Shown one piece after another: positions 31,685 through 39,028 of a stretch of DNA of 40,255 nt (positions are counted from its first letter, which is position 1; each line of letters opens with the position of its first letter). The stretch comes from a virus. The position numbers and the translations under genes are program-made. The stretch is from the IMG/VR virus record IMGVR_UViG_3300048837_000915, positions 1 to 40,255 of that record. One strand, given 5' to 3'. Under the pieces are notes generated by a model. That model worked only from the letters and a program-made list of their open reading frames with translations. It was not told the DNA's origin and ran no database searches.

Positions 31685-33457
31685 ATGGCCACCGCGCCCA
31701 ACCCCACCCACGCCACGCGCGAGTACCTGTGCGAGCTTGCGCGCCGGCTCGACGCCGCCCAACACGGTGGCAAGGGCGCGCTGCTGGCCGAGGCCTGCGC
31801 CCTGTACGGCTGGAGCACCGGCAAGCTCTATACCGAGCTCGAGCGCCAGGCCGGCTGGACCAGCGGCCGCAAGACCCGCGCCGACAAGGGCCGCACCCGC
31901 CAGGGCGAGGACGCCCTCGCCATGGTCGCCGCCATGCAGCGCGGCAGCGTGCGCAGCAACGGAAAGCAGACCATGTTCACCCCGGTCGCCGCCAGCATCG
32001 CCGCCACCAACGGGCAGGACATCGTCGTCTCCACCCGCCAACTCAACCGCCTCACCCGCGCCCGCCGCCTCGGCGTGCGCCAGCAGGCCGAAAGCCACGC
32101 CCCCACCGAGCTGCGCAGCCTGCACCCCAACCACGTGCACCAGGTCGATCCCTCGCTCTGCCTCGTCTACTACCTGCGCGGCGAGCAGAAGATCATCCGC
32201 GACGACGAGTTCTACAAGAACAAGCTCGACCGCCTGGCCAAGGTGCAGTTCAAGTGCTGGCGCTACGTGCTGTACGACCACGCCTCCGGCCTGGTGCAGC
32301 CCTGGTATGTGGAAGCCGCCGGGGAGTCGCCGCTCAACCTGTTCAAGTTCCTCATGCACGCCTGGGGCCTGCAGGACGGCCGCCGCTTTCACGGTGTGCC
32401 CAAGGTATTGATGTGGGACAAGGGCAGCGCCAACACCGCCGCCGCCGTGCAAAACGTGCTGCGTGCGCTCGAGGTCAAGTCCATCACCCACGCCGCCGGC
32501 AACGCCCGCGCCAAGGGTGGGGTGGAAGGCGCCAACAACCTGGTGGAAACGCAGTTCGAATCCCGCCTGCGCTTCGACCCGGTGCACAGCGTCGATCAGC
32601 TCAACGCCGCCGCCAGCGCCTGGGCCGAGGCATTCAACGCCAACGCCATCCCGCACCAGGACACGCGCCTGCGCCGCAACGGCATGGAGCCCATCGCCCG
32701 CTACGACCTGTGGATGAAGATCCGCCAGGACGAGCTGCGCATCCTGCCCCCGGTCGACGTGTGCCAGGCCTTCCTGGAAGGCAAGACCGTCACCCGCAAG
32801 GTGGCGCGCGACCTGTCGATCACCTTCGCCCATCCGCGCGCCGGCGGCAGCCGCACCTACAACGTGGAAGGCCTGGCGGGCGTGTGCGCCGGCGACACGC
32901 TCGAGATCAGCCCGCTGCTGTTCGGCGACTGCGCCATCAGCCTGCGCGTGCCGCGCTTCGACGGCGAGGACCTCGTCTATCGCCTCGAGCCCGAGGCGCA
33001 AGACCTCGACGCCTACGGCCGCCCGCTGTCCGCCCCGGTCATCGGCGAAACCTACGCGCGCCGCCCCGACACCGACGCCGACCGCGCCGGCAAGGCGCTC
33101 GACGGCCTGCTCTTCCCGGGCATGACCGCCGACCAGATGGACAAGGCCCGCCGCAGCAACGCCGCGCTCATGGGCGGCATGGTGGATGCGCACCGCCACC
33201 TGCAGCACATCGAGATCCCCGCCGCGCTGCCGCGCAAGGGCACAGACATTAATGTGGCCGCCCCGGTTTTCGAAGCCCCGCCCATGACGCACTTCGAAGC
33301 TGCCAAGGCCCTTCGAAGCCGCGGCATCGAGCGCCCAGACCTGCATCCATGGCTCGCCGCCCAGTACCCCGACGGCGTGCCCGAGGCCGAGCTCGACACC
33401 ATCGTCGGCCGCCTCAAGGGCACCACCCAGGCGCCGCGCCTGCAGGCCGTGGGGTGA
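31685..33457 (+). CDS. DDE transposase, MuA-type
   Basis: This 590-residue protein catalyses strand transfer and replicative transposition of the phage. The catalytic triad is Asp155 (HQVDPS), Asp245 (MWDKGSAN) and Glu281 (GGVEGANN), with 35 residues between Asp245 and Glu281, the classic D-D-35-E. An N-terminal DNA-binding region (residues 10-140) precedes the catalytic core. The C-terminal part (from about 360) corresponds to the beta-barrel and ATPase-binding region. AAGGA lies before the ATG. Confidence 0.95.
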   Translation: MATAPNPTHATREYLCELARRLDAAQHGGKGALLAEACALYGWSTGKLYTELERQAGWTSGRKTRADKGRTRQGEDALAMVAAMQRGSVRSNGKQTMFTPVAASIAATNGQDIVVSTRQLNRLTRARRLGVRQQAESHAPTELRSLHPNHVHQVDPSLCLVYYLRGEQKIIRDDEFYKNKLDRLAKVQFKCWRYVLYDHASGLVQPWYVEAAGESPLNLFKFLMHAWGLQDGRRFHGVPKVLMWDKGSANTAAAVQNVLRALEVKSITHAAGNARAKGGVEGANNLVETQFESRLRFDPVHSVDQLNAAASAWAEAFNANAIPHQDTRLRRNGMEPIARYDLWMKIRQDELRILPPVDVCQAFLEGKTVTRKVARDLSITFAHPRAGGSRTYNVEGLAGVCAGDTLEISPLLFGDCAISLRVPRFDGEDLVYRLEPEAQDLDAYGRPLSAPVIGETYARRPDTDADRAGKALDGLLFPGMTADQMDKARRSNAALMGGMVDAHRHLQHIEIPAALPRKGTDINVAAPVFEAPPMTHFEAAKALRSRGIERPDLHPWLAAQYPDGVPEAELDTIVGRLKGTTQAPRLQAVG

Positions 33458-33465
33458 CAAGAATT

Positions 33466-33495
33466 CGGCCCGGTGTGCGCGAACACACCAGGCCG
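33466..33495 (+). promoter_or_regulatory. Strong hairpin between transposase and ATPase genes
   Basis: The 112-base gap after the transposase contains a near-perfect inverted repeat: CGGCC-C-GGTGTG, loop CGCGAA, CACACC-A-GGCCG, with a single C/A mismatch. It has no U-tract, so it is not an intrinsic terminator. It could be an mRNA stabiliser or an attenuator setting the ratio of transposase to ATPase. The remaining part of the gap shows no gene. Confidence 0.6.
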
Positions 33496-33569
33496 AGAGG
33501 TGGGTAACGCAGCGCGAACTGCGAAACCCGTTTGCAGCAACAGCAACAACTGCACTGGAGATTGTACCG

Positions 33570-34850
33570 ATGGAAGTCCCCACCAAGGGCACAGGCACAG
33601 GCACCCGCCTCGCCAACCAGCCCGCCCCTGCGCCGATCCGGCTCAAGGCAACGCTGCTGCGTCACGGCATTCGCCACGACGAGGTCGCCGACCGGCTCAT
33701 CCAGGCCGGCGGCAGCCGCGCCGGGCAGCCGCTATCACGCAGCGCCTTCACCCTGCTGCTCAACCGCGGCTGGCGCCCCAGCCACACCCCGTGGCCGCAG
33801 ATCACCGCGGCGATCGAGACCTACCTCGACGAGCGCGGCGTCCCGCCCGACGAGATCGCCGAGATCTGGGACGAAGACACCGTCCGCCACCACAGCACCA
33901 AGCCGCTCAACACCCGCCTGGGTGAAGACCGCAGCAGCCGACACGCCCACGAAAACGCCATCGAGATCGAGCCCGAAATGCTTTCTGCCCAAGCCCGCCG
34001 CCACTTCGGCCTGTTCCGCGACCCGTTTGTCGACGACGTGCAAGGCCCCGATGACCTCTTCATGTCCGCCGACCAGCGCTATGTCCGCGAGGCCATGTTC
34101 CAGGCGAGCAAGTCCGGCGGGTGGTTCATCGCCGTAGTCGGCGAGTCCGGCAGCGGCAAGACCACCCTGCGCCGCGAAACCATCGACCGCATCAACCGCG
34201 AACACGTGCCGGCCGTGGTCATCCAGCCCAAGTCATTCGACAAGACCGCGCTCAAGGCCGCCCACATCTGCCACGCCATCCTCGCCGACGTGAAGCCCAA
34301 CGAGTCGCCCAAGCGCAGCCTCGAGGCGCTCGCCCGCCAGGTCGAAAAGGCCCTCACCGAATCGTCCCGCAGCGGCCAAAGCCACGTGCTGATGATCGAG
34401 GAGGCGCACGACCTCAACATCCAGACGCTCAAGTACCTCAAGCGCTTCTGGGAGATGGAAGACGGCTTCAAGAAGCTGCTCTCGATCGTCCTCATCGGCC
34501 AGCCCGAGCTGGACGAGAAGCTCGACGAGCGCCGCTACTTCGAAGCCCGCGAGGTCATCCGCCGCTGCGAGGTGGTGCGCCTGCTGCCGCTCGACAACCA
34601 GGTCGGCGACTACCTCAACCTCAAGTTCCGCCGCATCGGCGCCGACCCCGCGGCCATCCTCGACCCCGCCGCCATCGACGCCATCCGCATGCACCCCAAG
34701 CTGTCCCGCACCGTGCGCGGCAAGGGCGGCAACGAGGTCATCAGCCTCACTTACCCGCTGGTGGTCAATGCGCTCATCACCCGCGCGATGAACGAGGCCG
34801 CGCTCCACGGCGCCCCGAAGGTCACCGCCGACATCATCAAGGGGGTCTGA
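33570..34850 (+). CDS. MuB-like AAA+ transposition ATPase
   Basis: This 426-residue protein has an N-terminal helix-turn-helix region (RHDEVADRLIQAGGSR through about residue 100) and an AAA+ domain with Walker A GESGSGKTT (191-199) and Walker B HVLMIEEAH (272-280). MuB-family ATPases bind DNA in an ATP-dependent way, choose targets and stimulate the transposase. It directly follows the transposase gene, with TGGAGA upstream of the ATG. Confidence 0.93.
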   Translation: MEVPTKGTGTGTRLANQPAPAPIRLKATLLRHGIRHDEVADRLIQAGGSRAGQPLSRSAFTLLLNRGWRPSHTPWPQITAAIETYLDERGVPPDEIAEIWDEDTVRHHSTKPLNTRLGEDRSSRHAHENAIEIEPEMLSAQARRHFGLFRDPFVDDVQGPDDLFMSADQRYVREAMFQASKSGGWFIAVVGESGSGKTTLRRETIDRINREHVPAVVIQPKSFDKTALKAAHICHAILADVKPNESPKRSLEALARQVEKALTESSRSGQSHVLMIEEAHDLNIQTLKYLKRFWEMEDGFKKLLSIVLIGQPELDEKLDERRYFEAREVIRRCEVVRLLPLDNQVGDYLNLKFRRIGADPAAILDPAAIDAIRMHPKLSRTVRGKGGNEVISLTYPLVVNALITRAMNEAALHGAPKVTADIIKGV

Positions 34851-34851
34851 C

Positions 34852-35067
34852 ATGGCCACTCAACACTAAATCGAAATGGCCCTCAACCTCGTCGACCGCG
34901 GCGCCCGCGTGGCGCTCACGGCCGGCGAGCTGGCCGACGGCGACATCAGCGTCGTGGTGCATCTGGTCAGCGGCTGCGGTACCCCGCGCCGCGTCGGCCA
35001 CCTGCGCCTGTCCGAAGCCGCCGCCCTGGCGCTCACGGTTCAACTCGGCGAGGCGCTCGGACTATGA
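34852..35067 (+). CDS. Small early protein with an in-frame stop after five codons
   Basis: The ATG at 34852 has a GGGGG ribosome-binding site but meets TAA at codon six. An ATG at 34876, in the same frame but without a ribosome-binding site, begins a 63-residue protein (MALNLVDRGARVALTAGEL). The upstream five codons plus the stop look like the original N-terminus, broken by one nonsense base or used as a short leader. The protein contains a beta-rich segment (ISVVVHLVSGCGTPRRVGHL). It overlaps the next gene by ATGA. Function unknown. Confidence 0.55.
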
Positions 35068-35306
35068 AGCTCGCCGATCTCCTCGCCCCCGCCTTCATCG
35101 AAGGCCGCGTGCTGCCCGTAGTCGTCGCCTTCGCCTTCGGCGTGCTCGTCCACGACATCGCCGGCGATGCCGAAGTCGACCGCGCCCGCATCCAGGCCCG
35201 TCAGGCCTTCCTCTACGCCGACCAGGTCCGAGCCCTGTGCGGCGCCCAGCCCGACCCCGAGCGCGCCGTCCAGGCGCTCGCCCACCACCAGGAGCCCCGC
35301 AAATGA
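35064..35306 (+). CDS. Small early membrane-associated protein
   Basis: This 80-residue protein has a hydrophobic N-terminal half (GRVLPVVVAFAFGVLVHDIA) that could cross the membrane, and a charged helical C-terminal half. It is linked by ATGA overlaps to the genes on both sides. No family is recognised. Confidence 0.7.
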   Translation: MKLADLLAPAFIEGRVLPVVVAFAFGVLVHDIAGDAEVDRARIQARQAFLYADQVRALCGAQPDPERAVQALAHHQEPRK

Positions 35307-36037
35307 GCCGCAAGCCCACCCACGCCCCCGCGCGCGCCGCCCTCACGCCGCCGCCCGCGACCGGCCCGCTCGACCACCGCATCCTCGCCACCATCGCCCT
35401 AGCCAGCAGCAAGGCCCCGGCCAACGCCGACGATGTCGCCGCCCTGGTGGGCGGCCCCGCGGCCGACTTCTGGGCAGCCTTCGAGCAGCTCAAGCGCGAG
35501 CACCGCGTCAACGTGGCCATCATCCGCCGCGCCACCGACCCGGCCGAATGGCTCGCCATCTGGCCTACCGGCCTGCCGGTCAAGCACGAGACCTGGCTCG
35601 ACCAGAACCGCCACGGCGCATTCGTCGCGCTGCCCGCCGGGGCCATCCGCCAGCACCTGCCCACGCGCCCGCACCTCGACGCCGACCCGCGCCCCGACCT
35701 GCGCGCCGTCACTGCCGGCCGCACCACCACGCTCGCCACCGAGCGCCGCAACCGCATCGCCGCCCTGGTCGCCGGCCGCCCCCTGGTGCGCGGCCTCACG
35801 TTCAAGGAGGTCGCCGACGCCATCGGCGTCAGCGCCAGCGCAGTCCACTACCTCTACGACAGCATGATCGAAGGCGACCGCGTCGCATCCGGCCGCATCC
35901 CCGGCGAGACCAAGGTGTATCGCCTCTACGACCCCAAGGCCGAGGCCGCCGAAGCGCAGCGCCTCGCCGCCGGCCTCCAGGGCCGCATCGCCGCCCACCA
36001 GGCCCGGCGCAACCCCAGCCATCAGGAGGCCGCATGA
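35303..36037 (+). CDS. Early winged-helix-type protein
   Basis: This 244-residue protein has a helix-turn-helix-like N-terminal part (ADDVAALVGGPAADFWAAFEQL) and a second one near residues 165-215 (LTFKEVADAIGVSASAVHYLYDS), with a strand-turn ending (ETKVYRLYDP). Two DNA-binding domains suggest a transcriptional or DNA-replication accessory protein. It starts within an ATGA overlap. No family name given. Confidence 0.7.
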   Translation: MSRKPTHAPARAALTPPPATGPLDHRILATIALASSKAPANADDVAALVGGPAADFWAAFEQLKREHRVNVAIIRRATDPAEWLAIWPTGLPVKHETWLDQNRHGAFVALPAGAIRQHLPTRPHLDADPRPDLRAVTAGRTTTLATERRNRIAALVAGRPLVRGLTFKEVADAIGVSASAVHYLYDSMIEGDRVASGRIPGETKVYRLYDPKAEAAEAQRLAAGLQGRIAAHQARRNPSHQEAA

Positions 36038-36489
36038 TCGCCACTCACCCCCGTGCCGCGCGCCGCACCGGGGCGCTCCCGCCCGCGCTCTCGCTCGTCG
36101 CGCAGATCCGCATCGCCGCCGCCGGCACGTCCGACGAGCGCATCCAGCGCGTGCGCGACCGCCTGCTGATACCGCGAAACAGCACCGAAGCCCGCACCCT
36201 CCCGCTGCGTCGCGCGCTGCTCGAGCTCCTCGCCCACGGCGGCGAGCTCGACATCAACACCCTGCGCGCCCGCCTGCCTGCCGGCATCGAGCACAGCCAC
36301 GAAAGCGCCCGCCGCCAGCTCGCCCTGCTCCAGCAGTTCGGCTGGGCCGAGTCCCGCTGCGCCACCAGCCGCCGCGGCATGACCGTCGGCAGCCCCCGCG
36401 CCCGCTTCTACACCATCAACGCCGCCGGCCGCACCGCCCTCGCCGACGCCGCCACCGCCGCCACTGCTTCCACCACCGGAGATCACTGA
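36034..36489 (+). CDS. Early winged-helix-like small protein
   Basis: This 151-residue protein has a helical start (ALPPALSLVAQIRIAAAGT) and a winged-helix-like centre (LLELLAHGGELDINTLRARL, then SHESARRQLALLQQFGWAE). Such proteins recur in early regions of Mu-like phages next to Gam. Ends two bases before the Gam ATG, and starts by ATGA overlap. Function unknown. Confidence 0.7.
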   Translation: MIATHPRAARRTGALPPALSLVAQIRIAAAGTSDERIQRVRDRLLIPRNSTEARTLPLRRALLELLAHGGELDINTLRARLPAGIEHSHESARRQLALLQQFGWAESRCATSRRGMTVGSPRARFYTINAAGRTALADAATAATASTTGDH

Positions 36490-36490
36490 C

Positions 36491-36988
36491 ATGGCCCGCA
36501 AGCGCCTTTCCGCCACCACCCTCGAATCCTGGACCGACGTCGACGCCTGCCTCAAGGCCATCGGCGAAGCCGACCGCGAACTCGGCCTCCTCGAGGCCGC
36601 CCAGCAAGAGCAGATCGACGCCATCAAGGCCTCGACCAAGGCCGCAGCCGAGCCCCTCCAGGCCAAGAAGGCCGGCCTGGAGCTCGCCATCCAGCAGTAC
36701 GCCGAAGCCAACCGCGCCGAGTTCATCAAGGCCAAGACCCGCGAGCTCACCTTCGGCACCGTCGGCTTCCGCCTCTCCACCCGTGTCGTCATCAAGAACA
36801 CCGGCAACACCCTCCAGGCCCTCAAGGACTTCGGCCTCACCGCATGCATCCGGATCAAGGAGGAGTGCGACAAGGAGGCCATGAAGAACCTGCCCCTCGA
36901 GCAGATCCACGCCGTCGGCGCCAACCTCAAGCAGGAAGACGCCTTCGGCTACGAGATCAAGCGCGAACTGATTCAGGAGGTGGCGTGA
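36491..36988 (+). CDS. gam: Gam-like host-nuclease inhibitor
   Basis: This 165-residue protein belongs to the Phage_Mu_Gam family. It opens SATTLESWTDVDACLKAIGEA, has a long central coiled coil (AAQQEQIDAIKASTKAAAE), then the diagnostic strand GTVGFRLSTRVVIK and the C-terminal helix LKQEDAFGYEIK. Mu Gam is a Ku-like protein that binds DNA ends and blocks exonucleases. It protects the linear phage ends in infection. Confidence 0.93.
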   Translation: MARKRLSATTLESWTDVDACLKAIGEADRELGLLEAAQQEQIDAIKASTKAAAEPLQAKKAGLELAIQQYAEANRAEFIKAKTRELTFGTVGFRLSTRVVIKNTGNTLQALKDFGLTACIRIKEECDKEAMKNLPLEQIHAVGANLKQEDAFGYEIKRELIQEVA

Positions 36989-37161
36989 TGGCCAAGGCAA
37001 TCATCATCCTCGACGACGACGGCCCGGACGGCGAGGTCAACATCCACTTCCGCTTCGAGCCCAACGGGATCGACGAGCAAAGCAGCGCCCACGCGCTCGC
37101 CGCCCGTCTCCTCGGCACCGCCAGCGCGCTGCACCAGCCGGACGTAGGGGAGGGCGCGTGA
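36988..37161 (+). CDS. Very small early protein, unknown
   Basis: This 57-residue protein starts on the Gam stop (TGATG). The order is strand, acidic turn, strand (IIILDDDGPDGEVNIHFRF) then a helix (SAHALAARLLGTASALHQ). Its stop overlaps the next start in the same way. No family is recognised. Confidence 0.65.
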   Translation: MAKAIIILDDDGPDGEVNIHFRFEPNGIDEQSSAHALAARLLGTASALHQPDVGEGA

Positions 37162-37384
37162 TGCCCGGGCGGATCCACTGCGCGAACACCGAGCTAAACG
37201 CCGTGCGTGTCGCAGACGTCTTTCAGCTCACCAATGGGAACCGCTACACGCTCATGATCGGCGCGGAGTCCAAGGCTCCGATCATTCGATCCGGGAATAC
37301 CGGCAAGATCTGGGCCATCAATTGGGAACAGCTGATACAGATGGCTCGCGATGCCGGGGTGGACGCCGACGCGGGGGGCTCTGA
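37161..37384 (+). CDS. Small early protein that has lost its stop by an apparent frameshift
   Basis: The ATG at 37161 (shared with the previous stop) opens a protein containing VADVFQLTNGNRYTLMIGAE. It has codon use less GC-rich than the rest of the operon. The frame has no stop here: it runs into the following genes as far as 37991. One extra G in the run of six at 37374-37379 would place a TGA exactly on the next ATG (TGATG, ending 37384), giving a 74-residue protein. Either the run has lost a base, or this is a sequencing error or a slippery site. Confidence 0.6.
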
Positions 37385-37635
37385 TGAAAGCCGACCCCTC
37401 CGGCACCCCCGCCGAACGCGCCCGCGCGCTCATGGGCTGGAAGCCGCGCGCCCAGATCCTCGCCGACGGCGGCGACATCACCCGGCGCTGCGAGCGCTGC
37501 CGCTTCCGCCGGCTCGACCGCATCTTCGTCGCCGAGCGCGTGGACTTCGCGTCGGTGTGCGGCCACCCGGACGCCGCCGGCGACCACGGCCACGCCACCC
37601 GCGAAAGCGCCACCTGCAACCACTGGGAGCTCTGA
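37384..37635 (+). CDS. Small Cys/His-rich early protein
   Basis: This 83-residue protein starts at the ATG at 37384. CERC near residue 36, then CGHP near 59 and CNHW near 78 give four Cys plus several His (DHGHATRES). It is likely a zinc-binding fold. It is positioned between the frameshifted gene and the PEP-CTERM-like gene in the early operon. Function unknown. Confidence 0.75.
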   Translation: MKADPSGTPAERARALMGWKPRAQILADGGDITRRCERCRFRRLDRIFVAERVDFASVCGHPDAAGDHGHATRESATCNHWEL

Positions 37636-37637
37636 CC

Positions 37638-37991
37638 GTGCGACCCCGCATGCTCCCGCCCGGCACGCTGCGCCGCCTGCGCATCAAGTGGTTCGCCCTC
37701 GGCGTGCTGCTCGGCGCCGCGCTCGTGGCCTCGGCGGCGATGTACGTCGCCGCCATCGTGCCGCCCGAGCTCGCCTACCGCAGCGCCAAGCCCACCGTGC
37801 GCCCCGAGGCCTCGCCGGCCCCGCGGCACCCGGCTGCGCCGGCCATCCCCTCGTGCCAAGGGCAGGGCAAGGACTGCGCCGCGCTCGACGCCCCGGGCGC
37901 CGATCCCCCCCGCCCCCTCCCCGAACCCGGCGCGCTCGCCCTGGTCGCCCTCGGCCTCGGCGCGCTCGCCCTTTACCGGAGCCACACATGA
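37638..37991 (+). CDS. Small membrane protein with a PEP-CTERM-like C-terminus
   Basis: This 117-residue protein starts at GTG 37638 (or ATG 37650). An N-terminal signal anchor or signal peptide (WFALGVLLGAALVASAAM after Arg/Lys residues) is followed by a Pro-rich linker. The C-terminus is PEPGALALVALGLGALAL, then YRSHT. That is the PEP-CTERM layout: Pro-Glu-Pro, a hydrophobic helix, then a basic residue. Exosortases (EpsH/XrtA family) process such proteins in many betaproteobacteria. Here it is phage-encoded, in an early operon. The chance that a Pro-rich membrane protein imitates the pattern remains. Confidence 0.7.
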   Translation: MRPRMLPPGTLRRLRIKWFALGVLLGAALVASAAMYVAAIVPPELAYRSAKPTVRPEASPAPRHPAAPAIPSCQGQGKDCAALDAPGADPPRPLPEPGALALVALGLGALALYRSHT

Positions 37992-38206
37992 GCACCCTGA
38001 CCCTCAAGGCAAACAGCCGCGGCAGCTGGGCCAACGTCTGCAACCTCACGCCCGCCCAGCTCGCAAACGTCAAATCCGCCGCCCTCCAGCTCTGCCTCGC
38101 CGCCAACTGCGGCGTCAGCTTCAAGGTGGCCGACGAGCGCGGCACCACCCTCCACAGCCTCGACGCGCGGCAAGACCCGCTCGCCTGGCACGACCGCACG
38201 ACCTGA
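37988..38206 (+). CDS. Small early protein, unknown
   Basis: This 72-residue protein overlaps the previous stop by ATGA. It contains TLKANSRGSWANVCNLTPAQ, two Cys in LQLCLAANCGVSF and a C-terminal helix. It resembles small uncharacterised proteins that occur between Gam and HU in Mu-like early regions. No function assigned. Confidence 0.7.
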   Translation: MSTLTLKANSRGSWANVCNLTPAQLANVKSAALQLCLAANCGVSFKVADERGTTLHSLDARQDPLAWHDRTT

Positions 38207-38348
38207 GCGTCTGCATGGCCCCAGGAAACCGAGGGAACGATCGGAACCAGCCGGCACGGAATCCGCAAAGGCCCGCCTTGGGGAAACCCGAAAGGGCGCC
38301 GGGAACCGGCAACCCCCACACAACCGCAGCACCACCAGGAGCATCCGC
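38207..38348 (+). other. Repeat- and hairpin-rich intergenic segment upstream of HU
   Basis: This 142-base gap in an otherwise tightly packed operon has no gene. It contains six GGAA-type repeats (GGAAAC at 38224, GGAACG 38234, GGAACC 38243, GGAATC 38258, GGAAAC 38282, GGAACC 38302). It also contains small hairpins: CCC-GAAA-GGG, with a GNRA-type loop, and GCCGG-GAA-CCGGC. It may be a structured RNA, a leader regulating HU, or an array of protein-binding sites. Confidence 0.45.
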
Positions 38349-38645
38349 ATGAACAAGCCCGAACTGATCGCCGCCATCGCCGCCGACTCCACCTGCAGCA
38401 GGGCCAACGTCGACCTCGTACTCGACTCCCTCGCCAAGGTCGTCACCGACCACCTCGCCGGCGCCGACCCCCACGTCGACGCCGAGGTCACGCTCCCCGG
38501 CCTGGGCAAGCTCAAGACCACCACCCGCGCCGCCCGCACCGGCCGCAACCCCGCCACCGGCGCCCCGATCGAGATCCCCGAGCGCGTCGCCGTCAAGTTC
38601 GCCCCCGCCAAGTCCCTCGACGACCGCCTCAACCGCGCCTCCTGA
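38349..38645 (+). CDS. HU-family DNA-binding protein
   Basis: This 98-residue protein is an HU/IHF-type dimeric DNA bender. It starts NKPELIAAIAADS, has VTLPGLGKLKTTTRAARTGRNP, with the GRNPATG arm motif, and ends VAVKFAPAKSLDDRLN. Mu transposition needs HU or IHF for transpososome assembly, so a phage-borne copy fits. It ends with normal length (about 90-100 residues). Confidence 0.95.
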   Translation: MNKPELIAAIAADSTCSRANVDLVLDSLAKVVTDHLAGADPHVDAEVTLPGLGKLKTTTRAARTGRNPATGAPIEIPERVAVKFAPAKSLDDRLNRAS

Positions 38646-38723
38646 CGCGCCTTGCCCGAAGGCCTGCCCCGCGCAGGCCTTCCATCAAGCCCCGTCCTTT
38701 CCCACCCCTGTCGGGAGACAGCC

Positions 38724-38921
38724 ATGCAAGCCACCCCCGAAGAATCCAGAGAAGACCTGCGCGCCATCGCCCGCAACCTCCGCGACGGCGCCCGCCGGGT
38801 GCGCGCCAGCGCCGCCTACGCCGACGGCCAGGCCTACCGCGACGAAATCGCCCACGCCGAACGCCTCGAAGCCCAGGCCCGCCGGCTCGAACGCGAAGCC
38901 GACGAGTCGGCCCCCCGCTAA
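38724..38921 (+). CDS. Small helical protein, unknown
   Basis: This 65-residue, Arg/Glu/Ala-rich protein is mostly one amphipathic helix (EDLRAIARNLRDGARRVRAS, then HAERLEAQARRLEREAD). It starts with an ATG after GGGAG. It may form a coiled-coil partner. No family is recognised. Confidence 0.7.
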   Translation: MQATPEESREDLRAIARNLRDGARRVRASAAYADGQAYRDEIAHAERLEAQARRLEREADESAPR

Positions 38922-38943
38922 CCCACGCCCCCAGGAGCCCGCC

Positions 38944-39024
38944 ATGCTGCAAACCCTCGCCGAACACCTCGCCGACCTGCTGCTGGCCGCGCTCCTGTGG
39001 CTCATGCCGATCGAAGAGGAATAG
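38944..39024 (+). CDS. 26-residue hydrophobic peptide
   Basis: The ATG at 38944 has AGGAG seven to eight bases upstream. The peptide starts MLQTLAEHLADLLLAALLW and ends in LMPIEEE. It is one amphipathic or membrane-spanning helix with an acidic tail. It lies between the helical protein and gemA with normal operon spacing, so it is probably expressed. Roles in other phages include membrane-active kil-like effects, but I cannot assign one. Confidence 0.5.
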   Translation: MLQTLAEHLADLLLAALLWLMPIEEE

Positions 39025-39028
39025 CCCG

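Noticed and set aside
37161-37991. One 277-residue fusion protein
   Set aside because: The middle part is the shadow of the Cys-rich gene at 37384-37635 and is Arg/Pro-rich; a single-base change in the G run explains the open frame better than a true fusion.
38224-38310. CRISPR array or iteron origin
   Set aside because: The GGAA repeats are only six bases and irregularly spaced, without uniform spacers or an associated replication initiator gene.
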